From Pseudomonas arcuscaelestis (GTDB taxonomy: Bacteria > Pseudomonadota > Gammaproteobacteria > Pseudomonadales > Pseudomonadaceae): DNA of 64,000 nt. Shown here in pieces: positions 24,411 through 34,031 of this stretch (its first letter is position 1; each line of letters begins with the position of its first letter). The notes beneath the pieces are model-generated. The model was not told where the DNA came from and ran no database searches. It saw nothing but the letters and a program-made list of their open reading frames with translations. A program made the translations under genes and the position numbers. The DNA lies in contig NZ_JACOPV010000022.1 of the NCBI RefSeq assembly GCF_016881005.1, positions 1 through 64,000 on the forward strand, written 5' to 3'.

Positions 24411-26456
24411 ATGAGTTATCAGGTTCTTGCACGTAAATGGCGTCCGCGCTCGTTCCGCGAAATGGTCGGCCAGACCCATGTGCTCAAGGCCTTGATCAAC
24501 GCGCTGGACAACCAGCGCCTGCACCACGCCTACTTGTTTACCGGTACCCGAGGCGTGGGCAAGACCACGATTGCGCGAATTATCGCCAAGTGCCTGAACT
24601 GTGAAACCGGGATCACCTCCACGCCATGTGGCACCTGTTCGGTATGCCGGGAGATCGATGAGGGTCGCTTTGTCGATCTGATCGAAATCGACGCCGCCAG
24701 CCGTACCAAGGTCGAGGATACCCGCGAGCTGCTTGATAACGTGCAGTACGCACCGAGCCGTGGTCGCTTCAAGGTCTACCTGATCGACGAAGTGCACATG
24801 CTCTCCAGCCACTCGTTCAACGCCTTGCTCAAGACCCTGGAAGAGCCGCCGCCTTACGTTAAGTTCATTCTCGCCACCACCGATCCGCAGAAGCTGCCGG
24901 CTACTATTCTTTCGCGGTGCTTGCAGTTTTCGCTGAAGAACATGACGCCAGAGCGTGTGGTCGAGCACTTGAGCCATGTGCTGGGCGCCGAAAACGTACC
25001 TTTCGAATATGATGCATTGTGGCTGCTGGGCCGTGCGGCTGATGGCTCGATGCGCGATGCCATGAGTCTCACCGATCAGGCTATTGCCTTCGGCGAAGGC
25101 AAAGTATTGGCCGCCGATGTGCGGGCCATGCTCGGTACGCTCGATCATGGGCAGGTTTATGGCGTACTGCAGGCGCTGCTTGAAGGTGATGCGCGGGCCC
25201 TGCTTGAAGCGGTGCGTCATCTGGCCGAGCAAGGGCCGGACTGGAGTGGGGTGCTGGCCGAGATGCTCAATGTGCTGCATCGCGTCGCTATTGCCCAGGC
25301 GCTGCCTGAAGCGGTCAACAACGGCCAGGGTGATCGTGACCGGGTACTGGCCCTGGCGCAGGCGCTGCCGGCCGAGGATGTCCAGTTCTACTATCAGATG
25401 GGGCTGATCGGTCGTCGAGACCTGCCATTGGCACCCGAACCGCGCAGTGGCTTCGAAATGGTCCTGTTGCGCATGCTGGCGTTCCGTCCGGCCGATACCG
25501 ATGATGCGCCGACCCCGGTACTAAAGCCGGTGGGGATCAGCCAGGCCACAGCTGATTCGGCAAGAGCGGTGGCAGCACCTAGCGCAGTTGCGCCTGTGGT
25601 GACGCCTACAGCGGTTGTCGAGCCTGTTCCTGCAGTTGCGCAGTCGCTACCTGTTGCCGAGCCTGTACCTGAGGCCGAGCCCGCTGTGGTCGAAACCGAA
25701 GAAGAGGTGCCTGAGCCGGTAGTCGATCTGCCTTGGGACGATGCTACGTCGGTTGAGGCCGAAGCTGCGCCTGCTGCTCCCGAGCCGGCAGTCGAACCCC
25801 CGCAGCCTGAACCAGCGCCAGCGCCGGTACAGCCTGATGCCCGTCAGGACGAGCCGCCTCACAACGACCATATCGGCTACAGCCCGGCAGGTATGGATCG
25901 TGACGACGAGCCGCCGCTGGACGAAGATTACTACGAGCCGGAGATGGATCCGGCAAGTTACAGCTATCTGGACGAGCTGGCTATCGAGCATGTCCATGAG
26001 GACACCCCGGCCGTTGCCCCCGAACCCCTGCCGGCAGCCATGCCGGCCACTGGCCTGGCGTTGCAATGGCTGGAATTATTCCCGCAGTTGCCGATTTCCG
26101 GGATGACCGGCAGTATCGCCGCCAACTGTACGTTGATCGCCGCCGAAGGCGATGATTGGCTGCTGCACCTGGACCCGGCCCACAGTGCCCTGTTCAACGC
26201 TACCCAGCAGCGCCGCTTGAACGACGCCCTGAACCAGCATTTCGGGCGTGCGCTGAAGCTGTCTATCGAATTGATCCGCCCGGAGCAGGAAACCCCCGCT
26301 CAGGCGGCAGCGCGCAAGCGTGCAGAGCGCCAGGGAGAAGCAGAGGCGTCGATTGACGCTGATCCGCTCATCCAGCAGATGATCAAGCAGTTTGGTGCAA
26401 TGGTTCGACACGATACCATTGAACCTGTAGACGCCCCGGTAACCCAGGGCGAATGA
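24411..26456 (+). CDS. dnaX: DNA polymerase III subunit tau/gamma
   Basis: A 681-residue clamp-loader ATPase. Walker A GTRGVGKT is at residues 45-52, the four-cysteine zinc module at C64, C73, C76 and C79, then Walker B with YLIDEVHML and sensor LATTDPQKLP plus SRC. Domain III follows, then a long Pro/Glu/Val-rich linker (~370-530) and the tau-specific domain V that binds the polymerase alpha subunit (LALQWLELFPQLPISG). I saw no A-rich slippery heptamer of the E. coli kind, so a frameshift-made gamma form is not evident. dnaX-ybaB-recR is a conserved order. Confidence 0.97.
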   Translation: MSYQVLARKWRPRSFREMVGQTHVLKALINALDNQRLHHAYLFTGTRGVGKTTIARIIAKCLNCETGITSTPCGTCSVCREIDEGRFVDLIEIDAASRTKVEDTRELLDNVQYAPSRGRFKVYLIDEVHMLSSHSFNALLKTLEEPPPYVKFILATTDPQKLPATILSRCLQFSLKNMTPERVVEHLSHVLGAENVPFEYDALWLLGRAADGSMRDAMSLTDQAIAFGEGKVLAADVRAMLGTLDHGQVYGVLQALLEGDARALLEAVRHLAEQGPDWSGVLAEMLNVLHRVAIAQALPEAVNNGQGDRDRVLALAQALPAEDVQFYYQMGLIGRRDLPLAPEPRSGFEMVLLRMLAFRPADTDDAPTPVLKPVGISQATADSARAVAAPSAVAPVVTPTAVVEPVPAVAQSLPVAEPVPEAEPAVVETEEEVPEPVVDLPWDDATSVEAEAAPAAPEPAVEPPQPEPAPAPVQPDARQDEPPHNDHIGYSPAGMDRDDEPPLDEDYYEPEMDPASYSYLDELAIEHVHEDTPAVAPEPLPAAMPATGLALQWLELFPQLPISGMTGSIAANCTLIAAEGDDWLLHLDPAHSALFNATQQRRLNDALNQHFGRALKLSIELIRPEQETPAQAAARKRAERQGEAEASIDADPLIQQMIKQFGAMVRHDTIEPVDAPVTQGE

Positions 26457-26525
26457 CCGAATGACACAAGTGGCCCGGGCCGAGCCCGCGCCGCACCCCG
26501 TAAGTCTAAATTTGAGGTGATCCCC

Positions 26526-26852
26526 ATGATGAAAGGTGGCATGGCCGGCCTGATGAAGCAGGCTCAGCAGATGCAGGAAAAAATGGCCAAGATGCAGGAA
26601 GAACTGGCCAATGCCGAAGTGACCGGCCAATCGGGCGCTGGCCTGGTGAGTGTGGTGATGACCGGTCGTCACGACGTCAAGCGCATCAGCCTGGATGACA
26701 GCCTGATGCAAGAAGACAAAGAAGTCCTGGAAGACCTGATCGCTGCCGCCGTCAACGACGCCGTGCGCAAGGTCGAGCAGAACAGTCAGGAAAAAATGGG
26801 CGGCATGACTGCTGGCATGCAGTTGCCACCTGGCTTCAAGATGCCATTCTGA
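26526..26852 (+). CDS. YbaB/EbfC nucleoid-associated protein
   Basis: A 108-residue DNA-binding protein with the family's methionine-rich N-terminal helix (MKQAQQMQEKMAKMQEELAN), the core GAGLVSVVMTGRHDVKRISLDDSL and the Gly/Met/Pro tail. The start is ATG at 26526 because GAGGTGA (26514-26520) is the ribosome site; the in-frame GTG at 26517 is part of that site. Lies between dnaX and recR. Confidence 0.94.
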   Translation: MMKGGMAGLMKQAQQMQEKMAKMQEELANAEVTGQSGAGLVSVVMTGRHDVKRISLDDSLMQEDKEVLEDLIAAAVNDAVRKVEQNSQEKMGGMTAGMQLPPGFKMPF

Positions 26853-26875
26853 GTCGATACCTGTAGTACCTTCGG

Positions 26876-26916
26876 TGGGAGCGCGACTGTAGGGTCGTTG
26901 CTCCCATCGTCGTTTT
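26876..26916. terminator. Hairpin between ybaB and recR (terminator or REP-like)
   Basis: TGGGAGC (26876-26882) pairs with GCTCCCA (26900-26906), with further internal pairing, followed by TCGTCGTTTTT. It could act as a partial terminator or as a REP half-site. Confidence 0.5.
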
Positions 26917-26948
26917 TCCCGCTTTTTTGAAATTTCAGGCTAACCACC

Positions 26949-27551
26949 ATGAGCTTCAGCCCACTGATTCGCCAATTGATCGATGCCTTGCGCACCTTGC
27001 CCGGTGTCGGCCAGAAAACCGCTCAGCGCATGGCTCTGCAATTGCTTGAGCGCGACCGCAGCGGCGGTCTGCGCCTGGCCCAGGCGCTAAGCCAGGCCAT
27101 GGAAGGGGTTGGCCATTGCCGTCAATGCCGAACCCTGACCGAGCAAGAGCTGTGCCCGCAATGTGCTGATCCGCGCCGCGACGATACGCTGCTGTGCGTG
27201 GTTGAGGGGCCGATGGATGTCTATGCGGTAGAGCAGACCGGCTATCGCGGTCGTTACTTTGTGCTCAAGGGGCACTTGTCACCGCTAGATGGCCTGGGGC
27301 CCGAGGCCATCGGCATTCCGCAGCTGATGGCGCGAATCGAGCAGCAAAGCGCCTTTACTGAGGTCATCCTGGCCACCAACCCGACGGTGGAAGGCGAGGC
27401 GACTGCTCATTACATCGCCCAGTTGCTGGCCGACAAGGGGCTTGTGGCTTCGCGCATTGCCCACGGCGTGCCATTGGGTGGCGAGCTGGAATTGGTGGAT
27501 GGCGGTACGCTGGCGCATTCATTTGCCGGGCGTAAGCCGATTTCGTTGTGA
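26949..27551 (+). CDS. recR: Recombination mediator protein RecR
   Basis: A 200-residue protein of the RecFOR pathway that helps load RecA on gapped DNA. Order: N-terminal helix-hairpin-helix (LRTLPGVGQKTAQRMALQLL), a four-cysteine zinc finger (CRQCRTLTEQELCPQC), Toprim domain (LLCVVEGPMDVYAVE, EVILATNPTVEGEATAHYI) and a C-terminal Walker B-like end. Length is standard. ATG at 26949. Confidence 0.97.
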   Translation: MSFSPLIRQLIDALRTLPGVGQKTAQRMALQLLERDRSGGLRLAQALSQAMEGVGHCRQCRTLTEQELCPQCADPRRDDTLLCVVEGPMDVYAVEQTGYRGRYFVLKGHLSPLDGLGPEAIGIPQLMARIEQQSAFTEVILATNPTVEGEATAHYIAQLLADKGLVASRIAHGVPLGGELELVDGGTLAHSFAGRKPISL

Positions 27552-27567
27552 GCTGCAGTTATTGATT

Positions 27568-27632
27568 GCGGGTCAATCCCGCTCCCTCTGCCGGTGGTCC
27601 AAGCGATGGGAGCGAGCTTGCCTGACGATGCG
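27568..27632. repeat. REP-like palindrome between recR and apt
   Basis: An imperfect palindrome with gcgggtcaatcccgctccc on one side and gggagcgagcttgcctgacg on the other, between the convergent recR and apt genes. It may serve as a bidirectional 3' hairpin. Confidence 0.6.
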
Positions 27633-27642
27633 CTCTAAAGGA

Positions 27643-28191
27643 TTACCGCTCGCTCAGCGAGAATTCGGTCAGGCAGAAGGTCGGCACGCCTGCAGCGTTC
27701 AGGCGCTGGGAGCCTTCCAGCTCGGGCAGGTCAATAATTGCCGCCGCTTCGAACACTTGTGCGCCCATGCGGCGCACCAGATTGGTGGCTGCCAGCAAGG
27801 TGCCGCCAGTGGCGATCAGGTCGTCGAAAACCAGCACCGAGTCGCCTTCGCACAAGCTGTCTGCATGCACTTCCAGGAATGCTTCGCCGTATTCGGTCTG
27901 GTAGCCTTCGGCAAGGACATCGGCCGGCAGCTTGCCCTGTTTGCGGAACAGAATCAGTGGCTTGTTCAGTTGGTGGGCAATGATCGAGCCGATCAGAAAA
28001 CCGCGCGCATCCATGGCCCCGATATGGCTGAATTCAGCCTCGACATAACGTTCGATGAAGGCGTCGGCCACATGACGCAGGCCCCGTGGCGACTGGAACA
28101 GCGGGGTGATGTCTCGGAAGATTACACCGGCTTTCGGAAAGTCGGGAACCGGGCGGATAAGGGCTTTGAGGTCGAAAGTGTCGCTGTGCAT
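27643..28191 (-). CDS. apt: Adenine phosphoribosyltransferase
   Basis: A 182-residue enzyme converting adenine and PRPP to AMP. The PRPP-binding motif is VLVFDDLIATGGTLLAA; FPKAGVIFRDITPLF and the base-side loop ARGFLIGSIIAHQL are the other family signatures. Starts at ATG 28191. Same strand as anr but separated by 55 bp. A purine-salvage gene, though distant from the permease/xdh block. Confidence 0.95.
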   Translation of the reverse strand: MHSDTFDLKALIRPVPDFPKAGVIFRDITPLFQSPRGLRHVADAFIERYVEAEFSHIGAMDARGFLIGSIIAHQLNKPLILFRKQGKLPADVLAEGYQTEYGEAFLEVHADSLCEGDSVLVFDDLIATGGTLLAATNLVRRMGAQVFEAAAIIDLPELEGSQRLNAAGVPTFCLTEFSLSER

Positions 28192-28246
28192 GGGGGCGGG
28201 TGTCCTGAGAAACGAATACCCGCCAGTATACCTTTATCCTGCGGGC

Positions 28247-28981
28247 TCAGCTCTCTATAGCGCCGCCGGCCAGCGCACACAGCTGGATCGGATCAAGAAT
28301 GTGGATTTCCTTGCCTTCGGCGGCGATCAGGCCGTTTTGCTGGAAACGGGTGAAAACGCGTGAAACCGTTTCCACGGCCAGGCCCAGGTAGTTGCCGATT
28401 TCGTTGCGCGACATGCTCAGGCGGAACTGGTTGGCCGAATAGCCACGCGCACGGAAGCGTGCGGACAGGTTGACCAGGAACGTCGCGATGCGCTCGTCCG
28501 CGGTTTTCTTCGACAATAGCAGCATCATTTGCTGATCATCGCGAATTTCGCGGCTCATCACCCGCATCAGCTGACGACGCAGTTGTGGTAGCTGCACCGA
28601 CAGTTCGTCGAGGCGCTCGAAGGGGATTTCACAGACCGAAGTGGTTTCCTGGGCCTGGGCCGACACCGGGTAGGCTTCGGTGTCCATGCCGGACAGGCCG
28701 ACCAGCTCGCTTGGCAGGTGAAAACCGGTGATTTGTTCTTCACCGCTGTCACTGAGGCTGAAGGTTTTCAGGGCGCCGGAACGCACTGCATAGACCGAAG
28801 CGAAATTGTCACCCTGGCGGAACAGAAACTCGCCTTTTTTCAGCGGACGCCCGCGTTTGACGATTTCATCCAGTGCGTCCATATCTTCCATGTTCAATGA
28901 CAATGGCAGGCATAGAGGCGCCAGGCTGCAATCCTTGCAATGGGCCTGGTTATGAGGGCGCAGTTTGACTGGCTCGGACAT
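28247..28981 (-). CDS. anr: Anaerobic regulator Anr (FNR homologue)
   Basis: A 244-residue oxygen-sensing activator. [4Fe-4S] ligands: N-terminal C15, C18, C24 (HCKDCSLAPLC) and a fourth in TSVCEIPFE (~116). A cyclic-nucleotide-like sensor fold (GEFLFRQGD, SELVGLSGM) precedes the dimer helix (MMLLLSKKTADERIATFL) and the helix-turn-helix with the FNR recognition pattern LAVETVSRVFTRFQ. The start at 28981 has GGAATGAAGA upstream. It should act on the boxes before hemN, ccoG and ccoN2 in this window. No box was seen before anr itself. Confidence 0.96.
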   Translation of the reverse strand: MSEPVKLRPHNQAHCKDCSLAPLCLPLSLNMEDMDALDEIVKRGRPLKKGEFLFRQGDNFASVYAVRSGALKTFSLSDSGEEQITGFHLPSELVGLSGMDTEAYPVSAQAQETTSVCEIPFERLDELSVQLPQLRRQLMRVMSREIRDDQQMMLLLSKKTADERIATFLVNLSARFRARGYSANQFRLSMSRNEIGNYLGLAVETVSRVFTRFQQNGLIAAEGKEIHILDPIQLCALAGGAIES

Positions 28982-29160
28982 TTCTTCATTCCTTGGTGTA
29001 AAGCACACATAAGCCGTAAGGGTAACTCAGGGCATGGGGTTTCGGCCAGCCCGCGCCTGGGTAAGGTGGGCTGGTTGAGGTGCGGCGTATCGTCCGACCT
29101 CACTCTGAACAATAGTGTGCTTAACAAGTATTACTGTAAACAGTACCCGCATTTGAACCG

Positions 29161-30543
29161 TCAGATCACCCGGGAAAAACGCTGTTGGTTGTGCATGCCG
29201 AGGTAGGCGTCGAACACCATGCACACCGAGCGTACGAGCAGGCGTCCGGCCGGACGTACCTCGATGCCCTGGTTGCTGAGGCTGATCAGGCCATCGTTGT
29301 GCATGGCTTGCAGCGCGGGCCATTGGTCCTTGAAGTAACCGCGAAAGTCGATGGTGAATTGCTGTTCGATGGTTTCGAAGTCCAATTCGAAATGGCAGAT
29401 CAACTGTTGGATCACTGCGCGGCGCACGCGATCATCGCTCGTGCAGAGCAGCCCACGACTGGTGGCCAGCTGAGCCGTCGACAGTGTGTCCTGATAATTA
29501 TTCAGGTCGCTGGTGTTCTGGCAGTACAGCTCGCCGATCTGGCTGATGGCAGACACGCCAAGGCCGATCAGGTCGCAGTGACCGTGGGTGGTGTAACCCT
29601 GGAAGTTGCGCTGAAGGGTCGATTCTTCCTGGGCGATGGCCAGTTCGTCATCAGGTAGTGCGAAGTGGTCCATGCCGATGTAGCGGTAACCTGCTGCTGT
29701 CAGCTGCTCGATGGTGTTGTGCAGCATCTCAAGCTTAGTGGCGGGGCTTGGCAAGTCATTGCTGTCGATGCGCCGCTGGGGCATGAAGCGTTCCGGCAAG
29801 TGCGCATAGTTGAACACCGATAGCCTGTCCGGTTGCAATTTGATGATTTCATCGACGGTGCGCGCGAAACCTTCCGGCGTCTGTTTGGGCAGGCCATAGA
29901 TCAGGTCGACATTGATCGAACGAAATTGCAGCGTGCGCGCGGCCTCGACGATCGCCCGAGTCTGCTCCAGGGTTTGCAAGCGATTGATGGCGCGCTGTAC
30001 CGCGGGATCCAGGTCCTGGACACCAAGGCTGACACGATTGAAGCCCAACTCTCGCAACAGACCCATGGTTGGCCAGTCGGCCTCTCGCGGGTCGATCTCG
30101 ATGCCATAGTCACCGGAGTCGTCGTCCAGCAGGTTGAAATGCTGGCGCAAGTGAGCCATCAGTTGACGTAATTCAACGTGGCTTAGAAAAGTTGGCGTAC
30201 CGCCACCAAAATGCAGCTGTTCGACAGTCTGCTTGGGGTCCAGGTGGCAGGCGATCAGCTGGATTTCCTGCTCCAGGCGCTGCAGATAAGGCTGGGCGCG
30301 AGCGCGATCCTTGGTGATGACTTTGTTGCAGGCACAGTAGTAGCAAATATTGGCGCAGAACGGCACATGCACATACAGCGACAACGGGCGTACCGCACGG
30401 CGGCTGTCTCGCAGAGCGTGCAGCAAATCGAAGGAGCCGACTTCGCTGTGCAGTTGCACTGCGGTCGGATACGAGGTGTAGCGTGGACCGGACAGGTCGT
30501 AGCGACGGATCAGGTCGGAGTCCCAACGGAGTGCGTCGAGCAT
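29161..30543 (-). CDS. hemN: Oxygen-independent coproporphyrinogen III oxidase
   Basis: A 460-residue radical-SAM enzyme for anaerobic haem synthesis. The iron-sulfur motif is CANICYYCACNK (CxxxCxxC plus the extra cysteine of HemN); LHFGGGTPTFL, RVSLGVQDLD and NVDLIYGLPKQT follow, and GYTTHGHCDLIGLGVSAIS lies in the C-terminal part. The start at ATG 30543 gives the conserved N-terminus (LIRRYDLSGPRYTSYPTA). It lies upstream of anr on the same strand, preceded by a perfect Anr box. Confidence 0.96.
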   Translation of the reverse strand: MLDALRWDSDLIRRYDLSGPRYTSYPTAVQLHSEVGSFDLLHALRDSRRAVRPLSLYVHVPFCANICYYCACNKVITKDRARAQPYLQRLEQEIQLIACHLDPKQTVEQLHFGGGTPTFLSHVELRQLMAHLRQHFNLLDDDSGDYGIEIDPREADWPTMGLLRELGFNRVSLGVQDLDPAVQRAINRLQTLEQTRAIVEAARTLQFRSINVDLIYGLPKQTPEGFARTVDEIIKLQPDRLSVFNYAHLPERFMPQRRIDSNDLPSPATKLEMLHNTIEQLTAAGYRYIGMDHFALPDDELAIAQEESTLQRNFQGYTTHGHCDLIGLGVSAISQIGELYCQNTSDLNNYQDTLSTAQLATSRGLLCTSDDRVRRAVIQQLICHFELDFETIEQQFTIDFRGYFKDQWPALQAMHNDGLISLSNQGIEVRPAGRLLVRSVCMVFDAYLGMHNQQRFSRVI

Positions 30544-30604
30544 GTGGGCAATCCCCAGAATAGGCAGCAATGGGCGAAGTCTAGGGGGTGGTGAATATGC
30601 CGTC

Positions 30605-30618
30605 TTGATTTGCATCAA
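30605..30618. promoter_or_regulatory. Anr box upstream of hemN
   Basis: TTGAT-TTGC-ATCAA, a perfect match to the FNR/Anr consensus, centred about 69 bp upstream of the hemN start. This fits activation from the usual -41.5 position. Confidence 0.92.
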
Positions 30619-30648
30619 CGGCGTTTTTGTTTGCTTCTGGCAGGTGTG

Positions 30649-31332
30649 TCAGTGACCCATAAGCCAGTGCTGGTGCGGGCCGGGCAAGGTCCAGAGACCA
30701 AACATAATCACCAGCAAGCCTCCAGCGACACGCACGCCACGTTTGCGCAGCAGGGCATTGGTGCGTTCGGCGGCAAGGCCTGTGGCAAGCAACACCGGCC
30801 AGGTGCCAAGACCAAAGGCCAGCATCAACAGGGCACTGTTGCCGGCATTGCCCTGACTCGCTGCCCATAGCAGCGTGCTGTAGACCAGGCCGCAGGGCAG
30901 CCAGCCCCACAGGGCGCCAAGTAGCAGGGCGCGGGGCAGGCTGGAAACCGGTAGCAGCCGGTTGGCCACGGGCTGAATATGTCGCCACAGGCCGCGTCCC
31001 AGGCTTTCAATACGGGTTAGACCGCTCCACCAGCCGGCCAGGTACAAACCCATGCTGATCAGCAGTAGTGCCGCTACCACGCGCATGGCAACGGCAACCG
31101 GACTGTTGGCTACGGCCCAACCGGCCAGCCCGAGCAACAGGCCGGCCAGGGCGTAGCTCAAGATGCGGCCGAGGTTATAGGCCAGTAGCAAGCGAAAGCG
31201 GCTGCTGCGCTGTTCCTTGGGAATGGCCAGGGTCAGGGCGCCCATCAAGCCACCGCACATACCCAGGCAGTGGCCACCACCCAACAGGCCGAGGATCAGT
31301 GCCGAGCTGAGCAGAGGGAGCAGCTCAAGCAC
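30649..31332 (-). CDS. Sulfite exporter TauE/SafE-like membrane protein of the cco cluster
   Basis: A 227-residue inner-membrane protein with about six membrane segments. GLLGGGHCLGMCGG near the N-terminus and LLGALWGWLPCGLVYSTLLW in the second half are the paired motifs of the COG2836 TauE/SafE branch; their Cys and His residues suggest copper handling. Genes of this type sit after ccoS in many pseudomonads, and a role in oxidase copper supply is inferred. The most likely start is GTG at 31330-31332, overlapping the ccoS stop by 8 bp, but its ribosome site is weak. Confidence 0.82.
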   Translation of the reverse strand: MLELLPLLSSALILGLLGGGHCLGMCGGLMGALTLAIPKEQRSSRFRLLLAYNLGRILSYALAGLLLGLAGWAVANSPVAVAMRVVAALLLISMGLYLAGWWSGLTRIESLGRGLWRHIQPVANRLLPVSSLPRALLLGALWGWLPCGLVYSTLLWAASQGNAGNSALLMLAFGLGTWPVLLATGLAAERTNALLRKRGVRVAGGLLVIMFGLWTLPGPHQHWLMGH

Positions 31333-31537
31333 GAGGAGGCGCGCCGTCTTTGGGTTTCTTGTCGTCGGCTTCGTCCATGGCTGCAGTGTGCTGCGGGTCC
31401 TGGTCGTCGAACAGGATGCTGTGTGCCGGGCCGTCGAGGTCGTCGTACTGACCGCTGTCCACCGCCCAGAAGAAAATGAACACAGCAATGGCGACGATCA
31501 GCAACGCGGCCGGAATCATTACATATAACGCAGGCAT
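31325..31537 (-). CDS. ccoS: cbb3 oxidase maturation protein CcoS
   Basis: A 70-residue protein with one N-terminal membrane segment (YVMIPAALLIVAIAVFIFFW) followed by SGQYDDLDGPAHSILFDD, the conserved CcoS sequence. It is needed for cofactor insertion into the cbb3 catalytic subunit. AGGAG precedes the ATG at 31537, and it starts 12 bp after ccoI ends. Confidence 0.93.
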   Translation of the reverse strand: MPALYVMIPAALLIVAIAVFIFFWAVDSGQYDDLDGPAHSILFDDQDPQHTAAMDEADDKKPKDGAPPRA

Positions 31538-31549
31538 GGAGGCTCCTGA

Positions 31550-34003
31550 TCAGGCCGTGGCCGGGTGTGAGTCGCGGGCCGCTGCGTCGGCGGCTACGGG
31601 ATCGCTGATACGGGTAAGGCGCAGCGCGTTGAGTACTACGATCAGCGAACTGACCGACATGCCCACGGCCGCCCATATCGGTGTGATCCACCCCAGGGCT
31701 GCAAAGGGCAACATCAGGCCATTATACAGCGCTGCCCAGAGCAGGTTCTCGATAATGATCCGGCGTGTGCGGCGCGCCAGGCTGAAGGCCTGGACCAGCG
31801 CGTCGAGGCGGTTGGACAACAGCACGGCGTCGGCGCTGGTCTTGGCCAGGTCAGTGGCCGAGCCCATGGCAATACTGATATCCGCAGCAGCGAGCACGGG
31901 CACATCGTTGACGCCGTCGCCGAGCATCAGCACTTTGCGTCCCTGCTGTTGCAGGGCCTTGAGCTTTTCCAGCTTGTCATCAGGGCGCAGGCCGCCAATG
32001 GCCTCGTCGATCTGTAGTTCGGCGGCGACGCTTTGCACCATCGGCGAACTGTCGCCAGACAGCAACAAGGTTTGCCAGCCACGGGCGCGGCATGCTGCGA
32101 GCAGGTCGGCAGCGTCACTGCGCAGGCGGTCATCAAGCACCAGCCAGGCCAATGGGCCCTGGCTGTTGCCGAGTAGCAACCATTGCCCGGGCTCGGCAGG
32201 CATCGGCGGAACCGGGGCTGCGCTCAGGGCGCAGACAAACCCGGGTTCGCCGATGCGCAGGCGCTGGCCTTGAACCAAGCCTTCGAGCCCCAGACCAGGT
32301 TCGGCCTGAACCTCTTCGGCGGCAACGCTGGCACGGCCAAATGCGCGAGCAATCGGGTGCTCGGAGCGATTCTCCAGCGCCGCGGCGAGCATCAGGCACT
32401 GATCGGCATCGCTGCTGGCCAGCGGGCGAATGGCGCGCAAGGTCAAACGACCTTCGGTAAGTGTGCCGGTCTTGTCGAAGATCACCGTGTCGATCTGGTT
32501 CAGGCCTTCAAGCACATGGCCGCGGGTCAGCAGCAGGCCGAGCTTGTGCAACGTGCCGGTGGCGGCGGTGAGTGCAGTCGGGGTGGCCAGAGACAGTGCG
32601 CATGGGCACGTGGCGACCAGCATGGCCAGGACAATCCAGAACGCACGTGATGGGTCCAGCTCCCACCACAGTAGGCCGATCGCGGCAGACGCAACCAGGG
32701 AGAACAACAGGAACCACTGCGAGGCGCGGTCAGCGATTTCAGCCAGGCGCGGTTTTTCCGATTGTGCGCGCTCCAGCAAGCGGACGATGGCGGACAGTCG
32801 CGTGTCCTGGCCTAGGGCCAGGACTTCGACAGTCAGCGCGCTTTCGACGTTGAGTGTGCCGGCTGTTACAGCGTCGCCCGGTTGGCGGGGCTGTGGCAGG
32901 TATTCACCGGTCAGCAGCGATTCATCGACACTGGATTGGCCGCTGACGATCCGCCCATCGGCGGGCACCACGTGGCCGGGCTGGATTAGCACGCTGTCAC
33001 CCAGTTGCAGTTCTCGAAGCAGGATTCGCTCGCTCTGGCCCGCCGCGCCGAGGCGCAGGCATGAAGCCGGCAACAGGTTAACCAGTTGCGCCGTGGCCGC
33101 GGCGGTGCGCTCACGTGCACGGCGCTCCAGGTAGCGCCCTGCCAGCAGGAACAGCGCAAACATGCCCACCGCATCGAAGTACAGTTCGCCGCTGCCGGTG
33201 ATCGCGGTCCAGATACCTGCGCCATAGGCGAGGCCGATGGCCAGCGATACCGATACATCCATGGTCAGGTGGCGCGTGCGCAAGTCACGGGCGGCGCCAC
33301 GGAAGAAGGGTGCGCAGCTATAGAAAACGATCGGGGTGGTGAGGAACAGCGCGACCCAGCGCAGGATGGTATGCAGTTCCGGGCTGAGGTCGATGTTGAA
33401 TTCCGGCCAGGTGGCCATGGTCGCCATCATGGCCTGGAACCACAACAGACCGGCCACGCCGAGTTGGCGCAAGGCTGTGCGGTTTTCTTTGGCCAGTTGT
33501 TCAGCTGCGCGGTCGGCTTGATAGGGGTGGGCCGCGTAACCGATGTGGCGCAACTCTGCCAATAGCTTGGACAGCGGCAGTTGGCTGTCGGCCCAGTTCA
33601 CGTGAAGGCGGTGGTTGGACAGGTTAAGCCGGGCTTCGGCCACCCCAGGCAGGCTGCGCAGGTGTTTTTCGATCAGCCAGCCGCACGCCGCGCAACTTAT
33701 GCCCTCGATCAGTAAAGTGGTTTCGGCCAGCTCACCGCTGTGGCGAACGAAGGGCTTCTGCACGTCGGCTCGGTCATACAGGGCCAGTTCGTCGACCAGT
33801 TGCTGGGGCAGCGCTTCGGGGTTGGCGCTGGCTTCACTGCGGTGCTGGTAATAGCTCTCCAGGTTGCCCGCGACAATGGCTTCGGCCACGGCCTGGCAGC
33901 CGGGGCAGCAAAACTCGCGGACCTGGCCGAGTACCACGGCGGTGAAATGGCTGCCGGCGGGAACGGGCAGGGCGCAGTGGTAGCACGGCGTGGGGCTGGT
34001 CAT
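31550..34003 (-). CDS. ccoI: Copper-translocating P-type ATPase CcoI (FixI type)
   Basis: An 817-residue P1B-type ATPase supplying copper for cbb3 oxidase assembly. An N-terminal cysteine-rich segment (CYHCALPV, FCCPGC) is followed by a heavy-metal domain (GISCAACGW), transmembrane helices, TGE actuator (LLTGEYLP), the CPC ion site (VATCPCALSLATP), the phosphorylated aspartate in FDKTGTLTEG, SEHPIARA and GDGVNDVPVL. This arrangement matches FixI/CcoI rather than detoxifying CopA. Between ccoH and ccoS. Confidence 0.96.
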   Translation of the reverse strand: MTSPTPCYHCALPVPAGSHFTAVVLGQVREFCCPGCQAVAEAIVAGNLESYYQHRSEASANPEALPQQLVDELALYDRADVQKPFVRHSGELAETTLLIEGISCAACGWLIEKHLRSLPGVAEARLNLSNHRLHVNWADSQLPLSKLLAELRHIGYAAHPYQADRAAEQLAKENRTALRQLGVAGLLWFQAMMATMATWPEFNIDLSPELHTILRWVALFLTTPIVFYSCAPFFRGAARDLRTRHLTMDVSVSLAIGLAYGAGIWTAITGSGELYFDAVGMFALFLLAGRYLERRARERTAAATAQLVNLLPASCLRLGAAGQSERILLRELQLGDSVLIQPGHVVPADGRIVSGQSSVDESLLTGEYLPQPRQPGDAVTAGTLNVESALTVEVLALGQDTRLSAIVRLLERAQSEKPRLAEIADRASQWFLLFSLVASAAIGLLWWELDPSRAFWIVLAMLVATCPCALSLATPTALTAATGTLHKLGLLLTRGHVLEGLNQIDTVIFDKTGTLTEGRLTLRAIRPLASSDADQCLMLAAALENRSEHPIARAFGRASVAAEEVQAEPGLGLEGLVQGQRLRIGEPGFVCALSAAPVPPMPAEPGQWLLLGNSQGPLAWLVLDDRLRSDAADLLAACRARGWQTLLLSGDSSPMVQSVAAELQIDEAIGGLRPDDKLEKLKALQQQGRKVLMLGDGVNDVPVLAAADISIAMGSATDLAKTSADAVLLSNRLDALVQAFSLARRTRRIIIENLLWAALYNGLMLPFAALGWITPIWAAVGMSVSSLIVVLNALRLTRISDPVAADAAARDSHPATA

Positions 34004-34031
34004 GGCAATCTATCGCAAGGTCTTGGGTGAC

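Noticed and set aside
24411..26456. Programmed frameshift in dnaX
   Set aside because: No A AAA AAG-like heptamer with a downstream hairpin was visible in the linker region.
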